From the NCBI GenBank assembly GCA_027604505.1, contig JADIIX010000013.1:124001-188000 (forward strand): 64,000 bases of DNA. The letters run 5' to 3'. Source of the DNA: Gonapodya sp. JEL0774 (lineage: Eukaryota; Monoblepharomycota; Monoblepharidomycetes; Monoblepharidales; Gonapodyaceae). The notes below the pieces were generated by a model that was not told the origin of the DNA, did no database searches, and saw only the letters and a program-made list of their open reading frames with translations. This document shows, in pieces, positions 19,486 to 30,899 of this stretch. How positions within the stretch are numbered: the first letter of the stretch is position 1; the number at the start of each line of letters is the position of its first letter. Made by a program: the position numbers and the translations under genes.

Positions 19486-22400
19486 TTAGCTTCCTTCCTC
19501 AGCATAATCAAACTCCAATACCAGAGCCAGCTCCCCCTGCCCCTCTTCCAACCCACCCATCACCACCTCCTCCGAATCCACAACCTGAAACCCCTCTCTC
19601 GCCTCTCCCTTGCCCCCTTTCTTCCCCTTGACATCCTTCTTTCCCACCCCCACCCCCACCACGTTCCCAACCCCGTTGGCCCCCCCGCCTCCTTTCCTGG
19701 CCACGGAAAACATGGCCACATAAGTCTCGGCGACCCTATTGACGTGCACCGTGGGGAGCACGTAGTACCCAAGTCTCGCGAACCAGTCCTTGAGCGGCGC
19801 AGAGGTGGTCGCCGTGGCGGCCGATGCGACAGAGGCGAGCGTGGTGGAGGTGGGTTTCGCAGCAACACCACCACCGCCTCCGCCGCCGGCACCGGCACCG
19901 TTCGTTCCTGTCGGAGCCGCCGCGCCACCTGCGGGGTCCATGTGGTGTTCGGTGAGTTCCACGAGGCGGACTTCGAGTCCGTTGGGGTCGGTGAGGACAG
20001 CGAAGACGAGGTCCGAGTGGAGGGTCGGGGGAACTTTGGGGGGAAAGCCTTGGGACGGGACGTAGGATGGTGGGTGGTGAGGTGGTGGGGCGGAGTAGGA
20101 GATTGGGGAGCGTCAAAGGTGAGAGGATGAGATGGGAGGAGCAAGTACCACCTCTGGAAGCACCCGGGTCGGCTGTCCCAAATGCCACCATATCCCAACT
20201 GCCAACCCCCCAAACCCGTAGCCCCCCCGCCCCCACCACTGTCCCCCACTCCTCCCCCTTTTCCACGCCACCGCTCACCTTTCCCCGCCAATCTCTTCAC
20301 CACCCTCGCCAAAAAATGCACGTAAATGACCAAATACTCGCACTCGTGCTTCCTCTGCTGCTGCACCTGCCCCTGCCCTTGCAGCCCGATCCCCATCCCC
20401 GACCCCACCATCGCCCCCGACGCACCCTTGCTCAGCGATACACTCGACCCGACAGATCCCATGCCTGATCGTGCGGCGCCAGGTGCGGTGCCCGAGCTGG
20501 TGCCGGTGCCGGTGCCGGTGCTGGGACCCGACGACGGCGGGCGGAGGGAGATGGTGGGCAGTGGGGGGAGGCCAGAGGGAGATGAGATGGAGGTGGGTGA
20601 GATGGAAGGGTGGGACGATTTGGTGGGTTGGGGCTTGGGTGGGGGGGCGAGCGGAATTTACGGAGGTGGAGGTGGCGGGGCGCCGGGAAAGTGAAGGGTT
20701 GGTCAGCGCAGTGAGGTGGCGGGACGGTATGTGCGTCGCACCCTCTCCGTCCCACAAACCAGGTGCACTCCACCGACCACCGAACCACCCAACACCCCCG
20801 ATATCGTTCCCGTTCCCGTTTCCCGTTCTTCTCCTCCAACCCGCCACCCGCCAGTCGTGACCTCGTCGTCGACCCGCACCGGGATGCGGAGATCAACGAC
20901 GTCCGACACGGCGCACGGACACGGACCACCTCTCTACTGCCGCGCTTTCACCATTTTTCCCCATCCCACCGCGGCGGCGTCCACCTCCTTGTCCTGGTGT
21001 CCGTTCGCGATTTTCTTCTTTTACGTTTTTCGTTACGGTCTCTTGTGCCTTCTCGAGCTGCTCCCTGCAGCAGGAATACGGCCCAGGCCCAGAACCTATT
21101 TCCTTGCCCCGCTGCCCATTCCGCGGCCCCGACGCCCTACCCGGTCGGTTGACCCCCTCATCCCTCCCCCCCTCCCCCCACCTCCGCCCCCAAGAATTCC
21201 TTCGGGCTCCGGCATCCTCGCCGCTCCCCGTTAACTCGTCCCGACTCCCAAAACGTGTCGGTCAGTGCGTGCGTGCGAGTCCGCGTCCGCGTCCCCGTGC
21301 GTGTGCGTTCGTTCCCCTGCACGCCAATCGCGAGAGGTAACCGTCAATGCGAGGGAGCCACGGCACACATGCCTGGTGGGTGCCCTTTTCGTTGCGATGG
21401 CGGGGTGGCGTTCTGCGGGTTTGCGAGTTCCAGAGTGTCTTGCGAGGTTGACTTGGGACCACACACAGTAGTGCGGGAAAGGAAGCAACGCCGGCGTGGC
21501 GAAGATGGGGACGGCTGGTCGGCGGGGTTGTTTCGTTCGTGCGGGATAGGGAGTGTGAGGATGGGCGTGCAGGGGCCGGCACGGTGGGAGCAGACCACGC
21601 TCCGGTCCTGGGGTTCTGGGGTCTTGGGGCGCTCTTGACACCTCCACCTGCTGAATGCTGGAGCTCGTCCCACGCCCACCTTGACCGAACGAACCCACAA
21701 AAACTCCAGCCCGTTCCATTCCTCCATCCGCCGTCGTCGTCCGCCTCCTCCTCCTCCCCCCTCCTTCGACAACCCCCTCCCCTCACCTTCTGCCAATCAA
21801 ACAACAACCACAACGAGTTCTCGTTGAACCTGTTGTTGCTGGTCTTGAACTGGTAGCAAGTGACGGTGCGGACCTCTTGGTCGACGGTCCAGTCCACCGT
21901 CATGCCGAGCGTGGAGTAGAAGTCGTGGGTGGCGGGTTTGTCTGGATTGCGAAGGGAAGGAGGTGGGTTGGATGCAGACGGAGAGAAGGCGGGTGCGAAG
22001 GTGGTTGGTTCTGTGTTCCGTGCTGTGAAATGGGTTATGGCTCGTATGTCCTTGGGAATGGTATCACGGCCTCACGGCCTGCGATTCCCGACTCTTTTCC
22101 ATTCCTTGTCGCGTGAATGGGATGCACTGAAATGATGACTTCGCCCTCCGGCAGCATGCACAAGGTGAAACATCGCCTCCGATTCCAACCGACTCTCTCT
22201 TTCCCTCCCTCGCTTGACTGCGCTCGCACGCGCGTTCTTCCGCTCTCCCAATCTCCCGCTCTCCCTTGAACCGACCTACGCATCGAAACCTCAGGTACTT
22301 GAACTTGGACCTGTCGATACCCCTAAACTCAAGGAGCAAGTTTTTCGGTGTTCCGTCAGCGTTGAGTTTTCTTTTTGTGTTTTGGAGTTTTGACTGGGGT

Positions 22401-22531
22401 TTCTGGACTGAGTTTGAATGGATGTGGGAAGACCCGATGATGCGTCCAGAGACGACGGCAGGAGCGTTTGGGAATGATGATGGGGCGACAGAGGGGCGGC
22501 GCGATTGAGCGGGGATGGAGATGGCTGCCAT
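19486..22531 (-). CDS. Glyoxalase/VOC-superfamily multi-exon protein, structure partly resolved
   Basis: Exon 1 (22531-22276) and exon 2 (21941-21787) join in phase to give LRFRCVDDKPATHDFYSTLG, MTVDWTVDQEVRTVTCYQFK and SLWLLFDWQK, a typical VOC opening. Further segments with coding character are SDVVDLRIPVRVDDEV (about 20910-20863), a Ser/Pro/Thr/Gly-rich exon ending ECEYLVIYVHFLARVVKRLAGK before a GTGAGC donor (near 20284), and PTLHSDLVFAVLTDPNGLEVRL (about 20020-19950) running on through LGYYVLPTVHVNRVAETYVAMF to the stop at 19486. The middle (21000-21780) is very GC-rich and I could not place exons there. VOC proteins bind metal and act as glyoxalases, dioxygenases or isomerases; no substrate can be inferred. 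The low-complexity inserts between half-domains are unusual. Confidence 0.5.
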
Positions 22532-22959
22532 CGCCTGTTGAGGGGGTGCGGATGGTCCGGATGGGGTCAGTTTATGGTACAGGCGGGGACGGACAGCGAT
22601 GATGGACTTCAGAGTTGTCGCACGGTTCCCAACCCAATATTCTCAACCCGATTACAGAAGCAGAACAAAGAGGGAACGGAAAAAGCTGAATTCGCACAGG
22701 CAGAAATATCGACCAAGACTGGAGTGGACTGGGAGTACGGGAGAAGAAGGGCGAAAATAGGAAGTCAAGACCGAATAAATATCGAAGCAAGTGAAAATAA
22801 CGAAATTGGTTTAGTTGGTCGATTCTTGAACGCCGTGGGGAATCCATTTTGTCATGATCGGTGCTGGAGTCAAGTGCTTGCGCACCCCGTTGACCAGAAA
22901 CCGGCGACTCGTTGCTGAATTGAATCCAACTCGACTTTGTTTTCGCCGCTCGCTAAACA
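22532..22959. promoter_or_regulatory. Divergent promoter region, VOC gene and proteasome alpha gene
   Basis: 428 bp between the start codons of the VOC gene (minus) and the PSMA1/PRE5 gene (plus). It is less GC-rich than the genes on each side. I looked for a proteasome-type control element and did not recognise one. Confidence 0.4.
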
Positions 22960-25185
22960 ATGGTATGCCCGCTGCTTCAATCCCACGTCTGGATTAACGC
23001 CCCGTAACTCCCCCTCCCGTGTTCCCCGTCTTCAAGTTCCGCAACCAGTACGACTCAGATATCACCACATGGTCGCCGCAGGGAAGACTCTTCCAGATCG
23101 AGTACGCAATGGAGGCCGTCAAGCAGGGAAGCGCAGCGGTGGGACTCAGGTCAAACACCCACGCCGTGTTGCTCGCTCTCAAGGTGTGTATTCCCGTGCT
23201 CCCCTTGAGCGTTGCCCTTGTCCTGTCATCCCCGCTTGTTTTATTGATTCCTCTGCTCTCAAAATTTAATTTTTGGCTTGTTTTTTCCTACTCCCCCGTT
23301 TCCCCCGCTGTTGCATTCCCTCGTCCACCGCCTGTTGTGGGTTGCGTCCACCACCACCACCACCACCCCCTCCAGCGCTCCTCCGGCGAACTTGCCTCCT
23401 ACCAAAAAAAACTTGTCAAAATCGACGACCACATGGGCGTCGCCATCGCCGGACTCACCTCGGACGCACGCGTGCTCACGTGAGTTTTTGGTTTTGAGTG
23501 TGGGGATCGCGCTTCTTGGTTCTTGGTTTGCGTCGCGGTGTCGGTGTCGGTGTCGGTCAAGTCCACGGGACCCGTGTTTGTGCGGTGTGGGTGTGGACAC
23601 ATCCTCTCGTACTTGGACACACACTGACCTCTGGAACGGAACGGACCGTTTTCCGCGCCCTGCACGAGCTGGGCCACGACTTGCAACAACCGTCCTGACG
23701 CCACAACTTGGAACAACCGTCCTGACGCCACGACTTGGAACAATCGTCCTGACACCCTCTCCTCCCACCCCCGGTTCCCCAACCCCCCAACCCCTAGCAC
23801 CTTCATGCGCACTGAATCCATGCGCTCCCGTATGCTCTACGACCGCCCTTTACCGATCCACCGCATCGTGACCGCCATAGGCGACAAGGCGCAGGTCAAC
23901 ACGCAGAGGTACGGGGGGAGACCCTATGGAGTCGGACTCTTGGTCGTGGGGGTGGATGTGAGTTGGGGGGGTGGGTGTGGACGCGTGATGGAGGATGCGG
24001 GGGATGGACAAATTAGGGGGACATGGGGAATGGGGTTTGGGAGAGACTGGGAGGATCGGGGGTGATGTTTCATGGGGATTGGTTGATGGGTATTGGGGGA
24101 GTTGGGCGGTGGATGGGCAAAGAGGGAAGTTGGGACATTGGAAATGGACACGTCAGGTGTCCTGCGCCGCGGAGAACATCCTTAGCTCGTGCACACCCCT
24201 TTCACCGTCACATCATTACCCATACGCACCCCTAGGACGCCGGCCCCCACCTCTACGAATGCTCCCCCTCCGGCAACTTCTACGACTACGTGGCCATGGC
24301 CATAGGCGCACGGAGTCAGAGCGCAAGGACGTATTTGGAGAAGCACTATGCGGCGTTTGCGGAGGGTGGGTAAGGGGAGCCGTGGGCGGGGGGGTGCGGG
24401 GGACAGGGTTGGAGCGTGGGGAGGCGAGTGGTGTGCACTGTGACTTGGTGGTACAGAAGGGGTGGAACTGGACCAGAGGATCGGTCAGACATGCGTGCAC
24501 AGTGCGGCCGGTCCGTCGTTCCGTGCCGTGGGTCGGAACACCCCGGGTGCGTATCCCGAACCTGCTCTCCAACCTCGTCCCGCCCCATCTCCCACCTCCC
24601 CGACCACCCCCAGCCCCCCTCGACGACCTCATCCGGCACGGCCTGACCGCCCTCCGGGACACCCTCCAGCAGGAAAAGGAACTCACGGTGCTCAACACGT
24701 CGCTCGGGGTTGTGGGGAAAGAGGGCAAGTTTAGGATCGTGGAGGGGGAGGAGTTGAGGAGGTGGGTACTGCGGGGGGGAAGGGGGGGGGCAAGTGTCGA
24801 TTGGGAATGGGGAAAGGGAGAAAGGGGAAGGGGGATGTTTTGGCTGGAATATCGAGATCCGGGGGAGGGACTTTGGAGTGGTCGTCGTCGTGGTGTGTGG
24901 GATGGATATGTTTCTCTCACCGTGACTACGACCCGGCCTGACCTCTAACCCGCACACTCCCCACCCTCCTCCCTCCCCCCAACCCACACACACACAACCA
25001 GATACCTCGACCTCCTCGACTCCACCTCGGCGCCCTCCTCGACTTCCGGCGCAGGAATCACCACCACCGCAGGCGACGCGGCCATGGAGGACGCGGCGGG
25101 CGCACCGGTCGCGGGAGATCCGGCAGTGGCGGTGGACACGGCGGTGGAGGAGAGGACCGCAGGCGCGGATCGGATGGAGGAGTAG
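22960..25185 (+). CDS. PRE5: 20S proteasome alpha subunit (alpha6, PSMA1/PRE5 type)
   Basis: Seven exons close in phase to 291 residues: 22960-22962, 23037-23183, 23376-23479, 23798-23957, 24236-24365, 24614-24761 and 25002-25185. The first coding exon is only the ATG; splicing gives [18 protein letters not shown], the family N-terminus. Without the splice the start would be the non-family [10 protein letters not shown]. Other marks are [63 protein letters not shown] and a Glu/Ala-rich tail. It is a structural alpha-ring subunit of the 20S core, gating entry and contacting the 19S cap. Introns are large for this window (up to about 320 nt) and contain CCA and G-rich repeats. The convergent neighbour begins at 25675. 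Confidence 0.95.
23348..23370 (+). repeat. (CCA)n microsatellite in proteasome-gene intron
   Basis: Seven or so CCA triplets immediately before the CCCCCTCCAG acceptor of exon 3. It serves as part of the pyrimidine-rich acceptor tract. Confidence 0.8.
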
Positions 25186-25674
25186 TGGGGGGTGGAAGGT
25201 GGGGGGGATTTGTTATTTGAAAAATACAAATGCAGAGTGCGGTTCCCACCATGTGCGTGTTGGCCCACGAGCGGGGTCGACAGGGGAAACCGGGAGCATT
25301 GTGTACGGTATGAACGAACGTGGACAGTGGTGTGCATGGTCTGTGACCCAACGCGAGCAGGTAAATATGCATTTGCGTATCCCAAACTTGGTAGTAGTGA
25401 GCCCACAAAAAAACGCTGCAAGACCGCCCCCCTTCGTACACACCCCGTCCCATATTATCGAAATGTGCTATGTGCGAGGGCGGAAGGATACTCCCACTCA
25501 ATCTGTGAATAAACTACACCCCCTTTGAGCGATTGGGCAACTGAACCAAACCTCAGCAAACCACCTCGGTGAAAAAAAAAAAAAAATGAAATGGTCCGCA
25601 GTCGCACCAAAGGGAGCAAAAGGCCCAAAAAAATCTCCGTCTTTCGCAGCCTGGGTATGCAGTAAGGTCTGAGA
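25186..25674. other. Convergent intergenic region with A15 run
   Basis: Holds the 3' ends of the proteasome gene (plus) and the TPR-like gene (minus). A 15-base A homopolymer lies at 25572-25586. No gene or RNA recognised. Confidence 0.5.
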
Positions 25675-28600
25675 TTAAGCCTGCGCGTCTGCGTCCTCGT
25701 CTTCTCCTGCCCCTTCGTGCTTTTTTTTGGTAGAGGTGTTCGGGTGCGACTTGTCAACTACAGGACGCAACACAATACTGTGAGCCTCGAGCCAACGAGG
25801 CAGGCGTCCTCCACACAGTGAGTGGTTCTGAATAAAGGACACTCACTAATCTCCCCCAACGGCACAACATACGATTGCAGCCATAGCAACACATTGTCGG
25901 CCCGCTTGGTGTGCAGAGGGTAAGCGCGGAAGCTGGCGCCAGACGACGACGAGGAACTCGACGCGCCAGAGGGAGTAGATCCAGAGGTGCCACTTGAAGA
26001 GTGAGGGTGTGGAGATGGGGTGGTAGGCTTGTGCTTGGGGACGGAGGAATCGGCCGTTCTGGTGTGGTTGGGTTTGGTGGCAGAGGCGGAAGCGTGATCA
26101 TTGCCGTAACCGTTCACGTGAGCATTCGATAAAGATTGGGGTTTATTATCATGTACGTGACCATTCAATGAAGATTGGGCGCATGCAGGGGAGGAGGCAG
26201 GTGCAGGTGATTCATCGGTCGAAGTTGACGGAGGTGTATCGCCTGTGCGTTCAACCACGCCATTCATGGAACCGCTTATGGGATTCTCAGACGTGGCTTT
26301 CGACATTCCATCCCGTTCTGTGGCTCCGTTTGAAGTGCTGTCAAACGTGTCGGGTGGGGTGACACCCGCAGGATAAGGTGGTGTCCCTCCCCGCTCTGCC
26401 GCTGGTGGAGCACTAGCAGGGGTAGTTGCTTGTGTATCCTCCACTTCCTGTGTTTCCTTTCTCGCTTCAGAGGTCTCGTTGGCAACTGTCAAGATCGATT
26501 CCGTGCTCGTTTCAAGTCCACTCTCAAACTCTGACGTAGGCGTGACGGATCTCGAGCATACATCCGATTGTGGTGATGCTACGGTCCGCTCATCTTCGTG
26601 TTCTTTGACTGCAATTGCAAGGAGAGGCTTCGTGCGTGGCGGGATAGAAGATAATGCAGAGCGCGGGTTCGGTCGTGCAGCAGCCGCCCGCTTGTTCTGA
26701 CCAACAATGTTCTTCATGCGTGATAGGATCTCGACATAGTCAGCTGTGTGAATAAAACGGTTTAAATACAATAAGAACAATACAGTGCTGTACTGTTGTG
26801 AAGTCGTTAACTTTCCACTCACCTTGCGACATGCTCCGCGCAGGTAGGAACACAGGGTATCCCTCCACAACCTCAGCCATCTTGGTGGTCCGTTCGTGCC
26901 ATTGCATTGCCGTGTACCAGTCACCGAGGATTAGATAGTTGAGCCCGATAGCGTACCATGCCTCGACTAACAACGGGTGATAGGTCCCAAGGTTCGGAAG
27001 GTCGGTGGGTTTGTTTCCGGAAGCTGGCAGCTGAGCTTGAATCGCATGGGCCTGCGCCAATGATGCGGCGCTCGACGTCGAACTTCGAGGGATGAGTGCC
27101 GAAGCAGGGCTTGTTGAGGCGGGTCCAGAGGCTGGCAAAGATGGCGAAGCATCCGAAATGCTAAGTGACTGTGCAGGGATTGAGTGTAGAAACTCAGGAA
27201 AGGTGGTGGCCTGTGCAGTGTTGGTTGGAGCACTGTGCACCCTACCAACGGAGTCTGCAAGGGGGGTGGTGGGAGTAGTCGCGGGAGAAGCAGATGGTGC
27301 GGCGTTCTCCTCAGAAGCTAGGCGCGCCTCCTCTCGCATGGCGGGCATCGATGGGTGAAGAAATGGTGGTAGGCTGTTCGGAAAGAACGTGAGGAAATGG
27401 GCGTGGTCCCTAATCGACCGGCGGATGAGATGGGCGACCTGTGCACCCAAGGGCTCCAGAGCAGGACGATATGTCGCAGGTGGTGCCATCGCAACATCAC
27501 TAGGTAAGTACGATGTACTCGGGGTAAGCGTGGCCATGGTGTGGACCTCCTTTGCAGCGTTCCCCCCAGGAGGCATGTGCCCACCGCGGGCGTTTGGTCT
27601 TCCCCTCAACGCTGAAGATCCCACTACATCGCTCCGCCCGTCCATCTCATCCTGTTCTGCCGCTACCCCGTTCTTTTTCTTCCCTTTGCGTTTCTTGCGT
27701 ATTTTGACTGCCTCTGCCAAACCCAATACCAGCCGTTCATTTACTCCCCGCACAGCGCGGTCAATGAGGCTCACTGCAAATTGGTGGTAGCACGCTCCCC
27801 GCAAAAAATATAACTGGGCTTCACTGCATTCGTCAAGATCTTCGTCCCAATTCACGGGGTGCGGTAAATAGCGAGTATTTGTAGAGGGTTGGGTGGCGGT
27901 GTCTCCGACGACTCCCCCGGCCGACGCCGTACTTCCTCCACCACGACTTCGTTTCGTTCCCGTGCCTTCCCCAACGACACTTGTGTGAGCCGCTTTCTCA
28001 CACTCCGCTTGCGCCGCCTTCTTCCGCTTCCGTACAAGTTGCAGTGCCATGCGCCAATCTTTCAGCGCTTGAGGGAACTCCTCTCGAAATCCCCGCACCA
28101 TCGCTCGCGTACGGTAGTACTCCGCTACTGTGGGACTCTGCTGCACTATTCGGTCGAGGCCGTCGGTAGTGGTCGACGCAGCGAGCATTCGGGATGGAAT
28201 TTTTTCATGGAAAAAATGGACAAACATGGCGTCTGCAGAATTCGGGTTCTTCTTCAGGACCTAGCAAGCGTCCGTGAAAGTATCATAATAAAAGGGGAGG
28301 GGAAGTTCATTGAGGAACGATGTGCGACAGACACACCGCCTCAAGGGCTCAAATCTCCACAAACACTCACTTTCAGTCCAACATCGTCAAGAGCACTTGC
28401 ACTCTGCATTGTTAGCACACTTGTCGCCACTTCGTCTATTCGGTACGCCTTCGCTAGTTTTTGAACTGCAAGTTCCCGCAAACGGTGTTGCCTCAGATGT
28501 GATATCCGTTGAGAGCCAGTCACATGCGTGCCACCGAGACCGAGACCGAGAGGTCCCATCGGAATGCCGAGAGGATTGGAGGAGATACCACCACCAGCAG

Positions 28601-29165
28601 CTTTGATAACCTATCGACGAGGAGGGAGTTCATGTCGTGATAAGAGTGAAATTGATAATTGGAATCACAAAGCAGTAGTTATAGCGGCCAACATTGGGGT
28701 AAGGGATGGTCCAATCGGGTGAAGGCAGTGAGATAGTACGGAATTGTCACGGAAGTCCCAGGAGTTCATTTCCCAACTCTTTCGAACATCACGCACCAGC
28801 TCCGAAGCATCATCTACTAATTTCCTGATAGCGATCAAATTCCTGAATGTCTGTGGGTCGATTGGCGGCGGTCCTCCCTCCCCGAGACCAGGAGTTGGTG
28901 CATATTTTCCGGCAATGGGAATCGTAGCACTCTCGGCGTTGAGCAAGAACAGAGATTGCAGAAGGTCAATGGGAAGTGACAGCCAAGGTCCGTGGTACGA
29001 TGCGATATAAGGAAAGTGCTTGTTTCGTGAGATTTGTAGCGATTCAACATGCGCCGTCCCATCCTTCATCGATGTTGGCCCTGGGGCACTGGACGATGGC
29101 GATTCCATAGGAAACATTTTATGCTCCTGCGCTTGTGGTGCTGAAGCGCCGTTCGAGGCGACCAT
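25675..29165 (-). CDS. Conserved fungal TPR-like protein of unknown function
   Basis: Five exons (29165-28797, 28610-28371, 28260-26823, 26743-25847, 25757-25675) close in phase to 1008 residues. Landmarks in order: PYIASYHGPWLSLPIDLLQS; PPPIDPQTFRNLIAIRKLVD; LRQHRLRELAVQKLAKAYRI; VFVHFFHEKIPSRML-type helices; YYRTRAMVRGFREEFPQALK; AQLYFLRGACYHQFAVSLID; and EAWYAIGLNYLILGDWYTAM near residue 660. These helix pairs have TPR spacing. Between them are long Ser/Thr/Pro/Ala-rich disordered loops, and the last 300 residues are disordered, ending in an acidic tail. I recall similar uncharacterised proteins in filamentous fungi with the same order of blocks, but cannot name them. No membrane segment or catalytic motif. 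The ATG at 29165 is the first in frame. Confidence 0.8.
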
Positions 29166-29326
29166 GGACAATAGTATTTGACTTGCGAACGGAAAAGCTG
29201 GAGCTGGTTCGCATTGTTCAGACCAGCCAGGGAGTCACAAGTCCTTCCACCACAAATGCATGAAGTAACATTGTCCTAACCCTTCTGAGGTGCCTATTAT
29301 ACACAGTTTATTCTATATTTCTCTTG

Positions 29327-30532
29327 TTACTTATATTTCGTACGCATTTGGAAAGGAGTCAGCTGTGGTTTTAGGAACAGAGGGAATGATGTGCATCGCT
29401 TTCTGGTGACAAATGTCATCATGGAACTCACCGGCTTTCCTGAACCCACGACCCCGACCTTATGTCCCGGATCGTCTGTAGTCCTGAAGATGCTCTTCGA
29501 ATTGATAGGTTCGATCTTTTTCTTCTTCGTAGAATGCGCAAACTGTTGCCATCCTTTCGCCCGATCCGCTACCTCATCAGGTTTCTCCTTCCGCTCCTTC
29601 TTCGCCTTTTTCTTGAATTTTGCTTTCGAGTCCTTTGCTAAAGCTTTCTCCCCTTCCGCCACTACTTCCTCAAGGTCAACAGAAGCTGCCCTCTTCGCTG
29701 CACGCAAATCGTCCGCCGAACGCTCTTCAGTGTTACCGTACCCGCTGTACTTCACCTTATACACCCCTCGGCCAGAAGAATCCATTGATACATCCTCCAC
29801 TACAGCATCGTACCACTTGCCGTCCAAAGAGTATTTTGCCGAAACTGTCTGTCCTACTCGGTAACGTGTGGTCTCTAACTCCCCACCCTCCTCACTATCT
29901 GCATCTTCTTCATCATCCTCAAGACCGCGCTTCGTGCCTGAAGTAGTAGTCGCCGCTCCACCGGCACGAGATTTAGGACCGAGGAGGGCAATTAGGTCCT
30001 GAAGATCGGTTTTTAGCTTAAGAAGTTCTGAGAATGTGTTAACACAGCACCAATGTTCCGAGAAAGCGATGCATTAGGAGTTTCATTGCGGAGATGAAGA
30101 CAGCAAACTGGTTAGATGTGATTGACATCTGGAAGAAAGACTCCTCCTGAATCACCACGCCGCATCACAGATTCTAGTACCAGAAAAGTCCAGAGCTTAA
30201 AGCACTCTTTAGCATCTCCTTTTTTGGCCCCGGAAGTTGCCAAGAAAGCCGTCCTTACAGACGACCTTACAGAGAGCCGTTTGTTCAGTTCGGATATCAT
30301 GACGGGGGCGAACTCCCTTCGTCCAAGCTTGCTGCAGATCAAAGCAAACCTTGCATTTATGTCTTTCCTCGTGCCTTTCTGTCATTCGGCTGTGAAGGGC
30401 GCTTCCTGTTGACAAGAAAGAGAACCGCTCGAAGAATCCATGACACAACTCACCTGCATTGTTAGGATCCTTTTCAAGTGCCTCCGTTACTGTATCGAGC
30501 TGGTATTGGTACTCTTCTACGTCTTCCGCCAT
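29327..30532 (-). CDS. SMNDC1: Tudor-domain splicing factor SPF30/SMNDC1-like
   Basis: Three exons (30532-30454, 30027-29432, 29362-29327) close to 236 residues, close to the usual 238. The N-terminus EEYQYQLDTVTEALEKDPNN-AELLKLKTDLQDLI matches the helical start of SPF30. A Tudor domain follows: YRVGQTVSAKYSLDGKWYDAV, VYKVKYSGYGNTEERSADDL, with the aromatic residues that bind symmetric dimethyl-Arg. The C-terminus is Lys-rich with WQQFAHS, NSKSIFRTTDDPGHKVGVVG and a last exon of 11 codons. SPF30 is a spliceosomal protein needed for tri-snRNP entry. Intron 1 (426 nt) is long for this genome. Nuclear; the next gene diverges from it. Confidence 0.93.
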
Positions 30533-30899
30533 CAGGGTTATGGTCGGTTTGCACGAGCAGGTTTCTGCTTCATGTGCGACTGAAACCCATCGCGCTCACT
30601 CACAAACTTTCAATCCCCGCCGCTCGTTTGTACGAGAGCTCTGACGGTAGAATCTTTTATTTACAGAGCTGCAAGGACAAGAGTGGCCTCGTGAAAAGTC
30701 AAACTTAAACTGAAGCCTGTGGGAGACCATACACGCGAAACCACTGACTCTGTCGCAACGCACCCCGTGAGAAATTGGAAGGCAAGGAGAGTTGGGGGCT
30801 AGATTTGTCGGCCCTAACCTACCACTGGTTTACCTGCCTCGTTGGGAAACGATCATAACCACCGTGCGAAACTGTCAGCCTAACGAGTCTCCAGCAGAC
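30533..30899. promoter_or_regulatory. Divergent promoter region, SMNDC1 and acidic orphan
   Basis: 367 bp between the SMNDC1 start (minus) and the ATG at 30900 (plus). No recognised element. The open frame running into the acidic gene from 30792 begins at TTG, not ATG, and is not used. Confidence 0.4.

Noticed and set aside
19560-20462. Minus-strand 300-codon open frame
   Set aside because: It fuses one true exon (ending LARVVKRLAGK) with intron and an out-of-frame part of the next exon; not a separate gene.
23354-23370. CCA repeat considered as a His-tract coding element
   Set aside because: It lies in the intron acceptor tract; the family alignment resumes only after the AG.
30122-30412. 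Plus-strand 96-codon frame inside SMNDC1 intron 1
   Set aside because: No domain, no start context and opposite to a well-supported intron.
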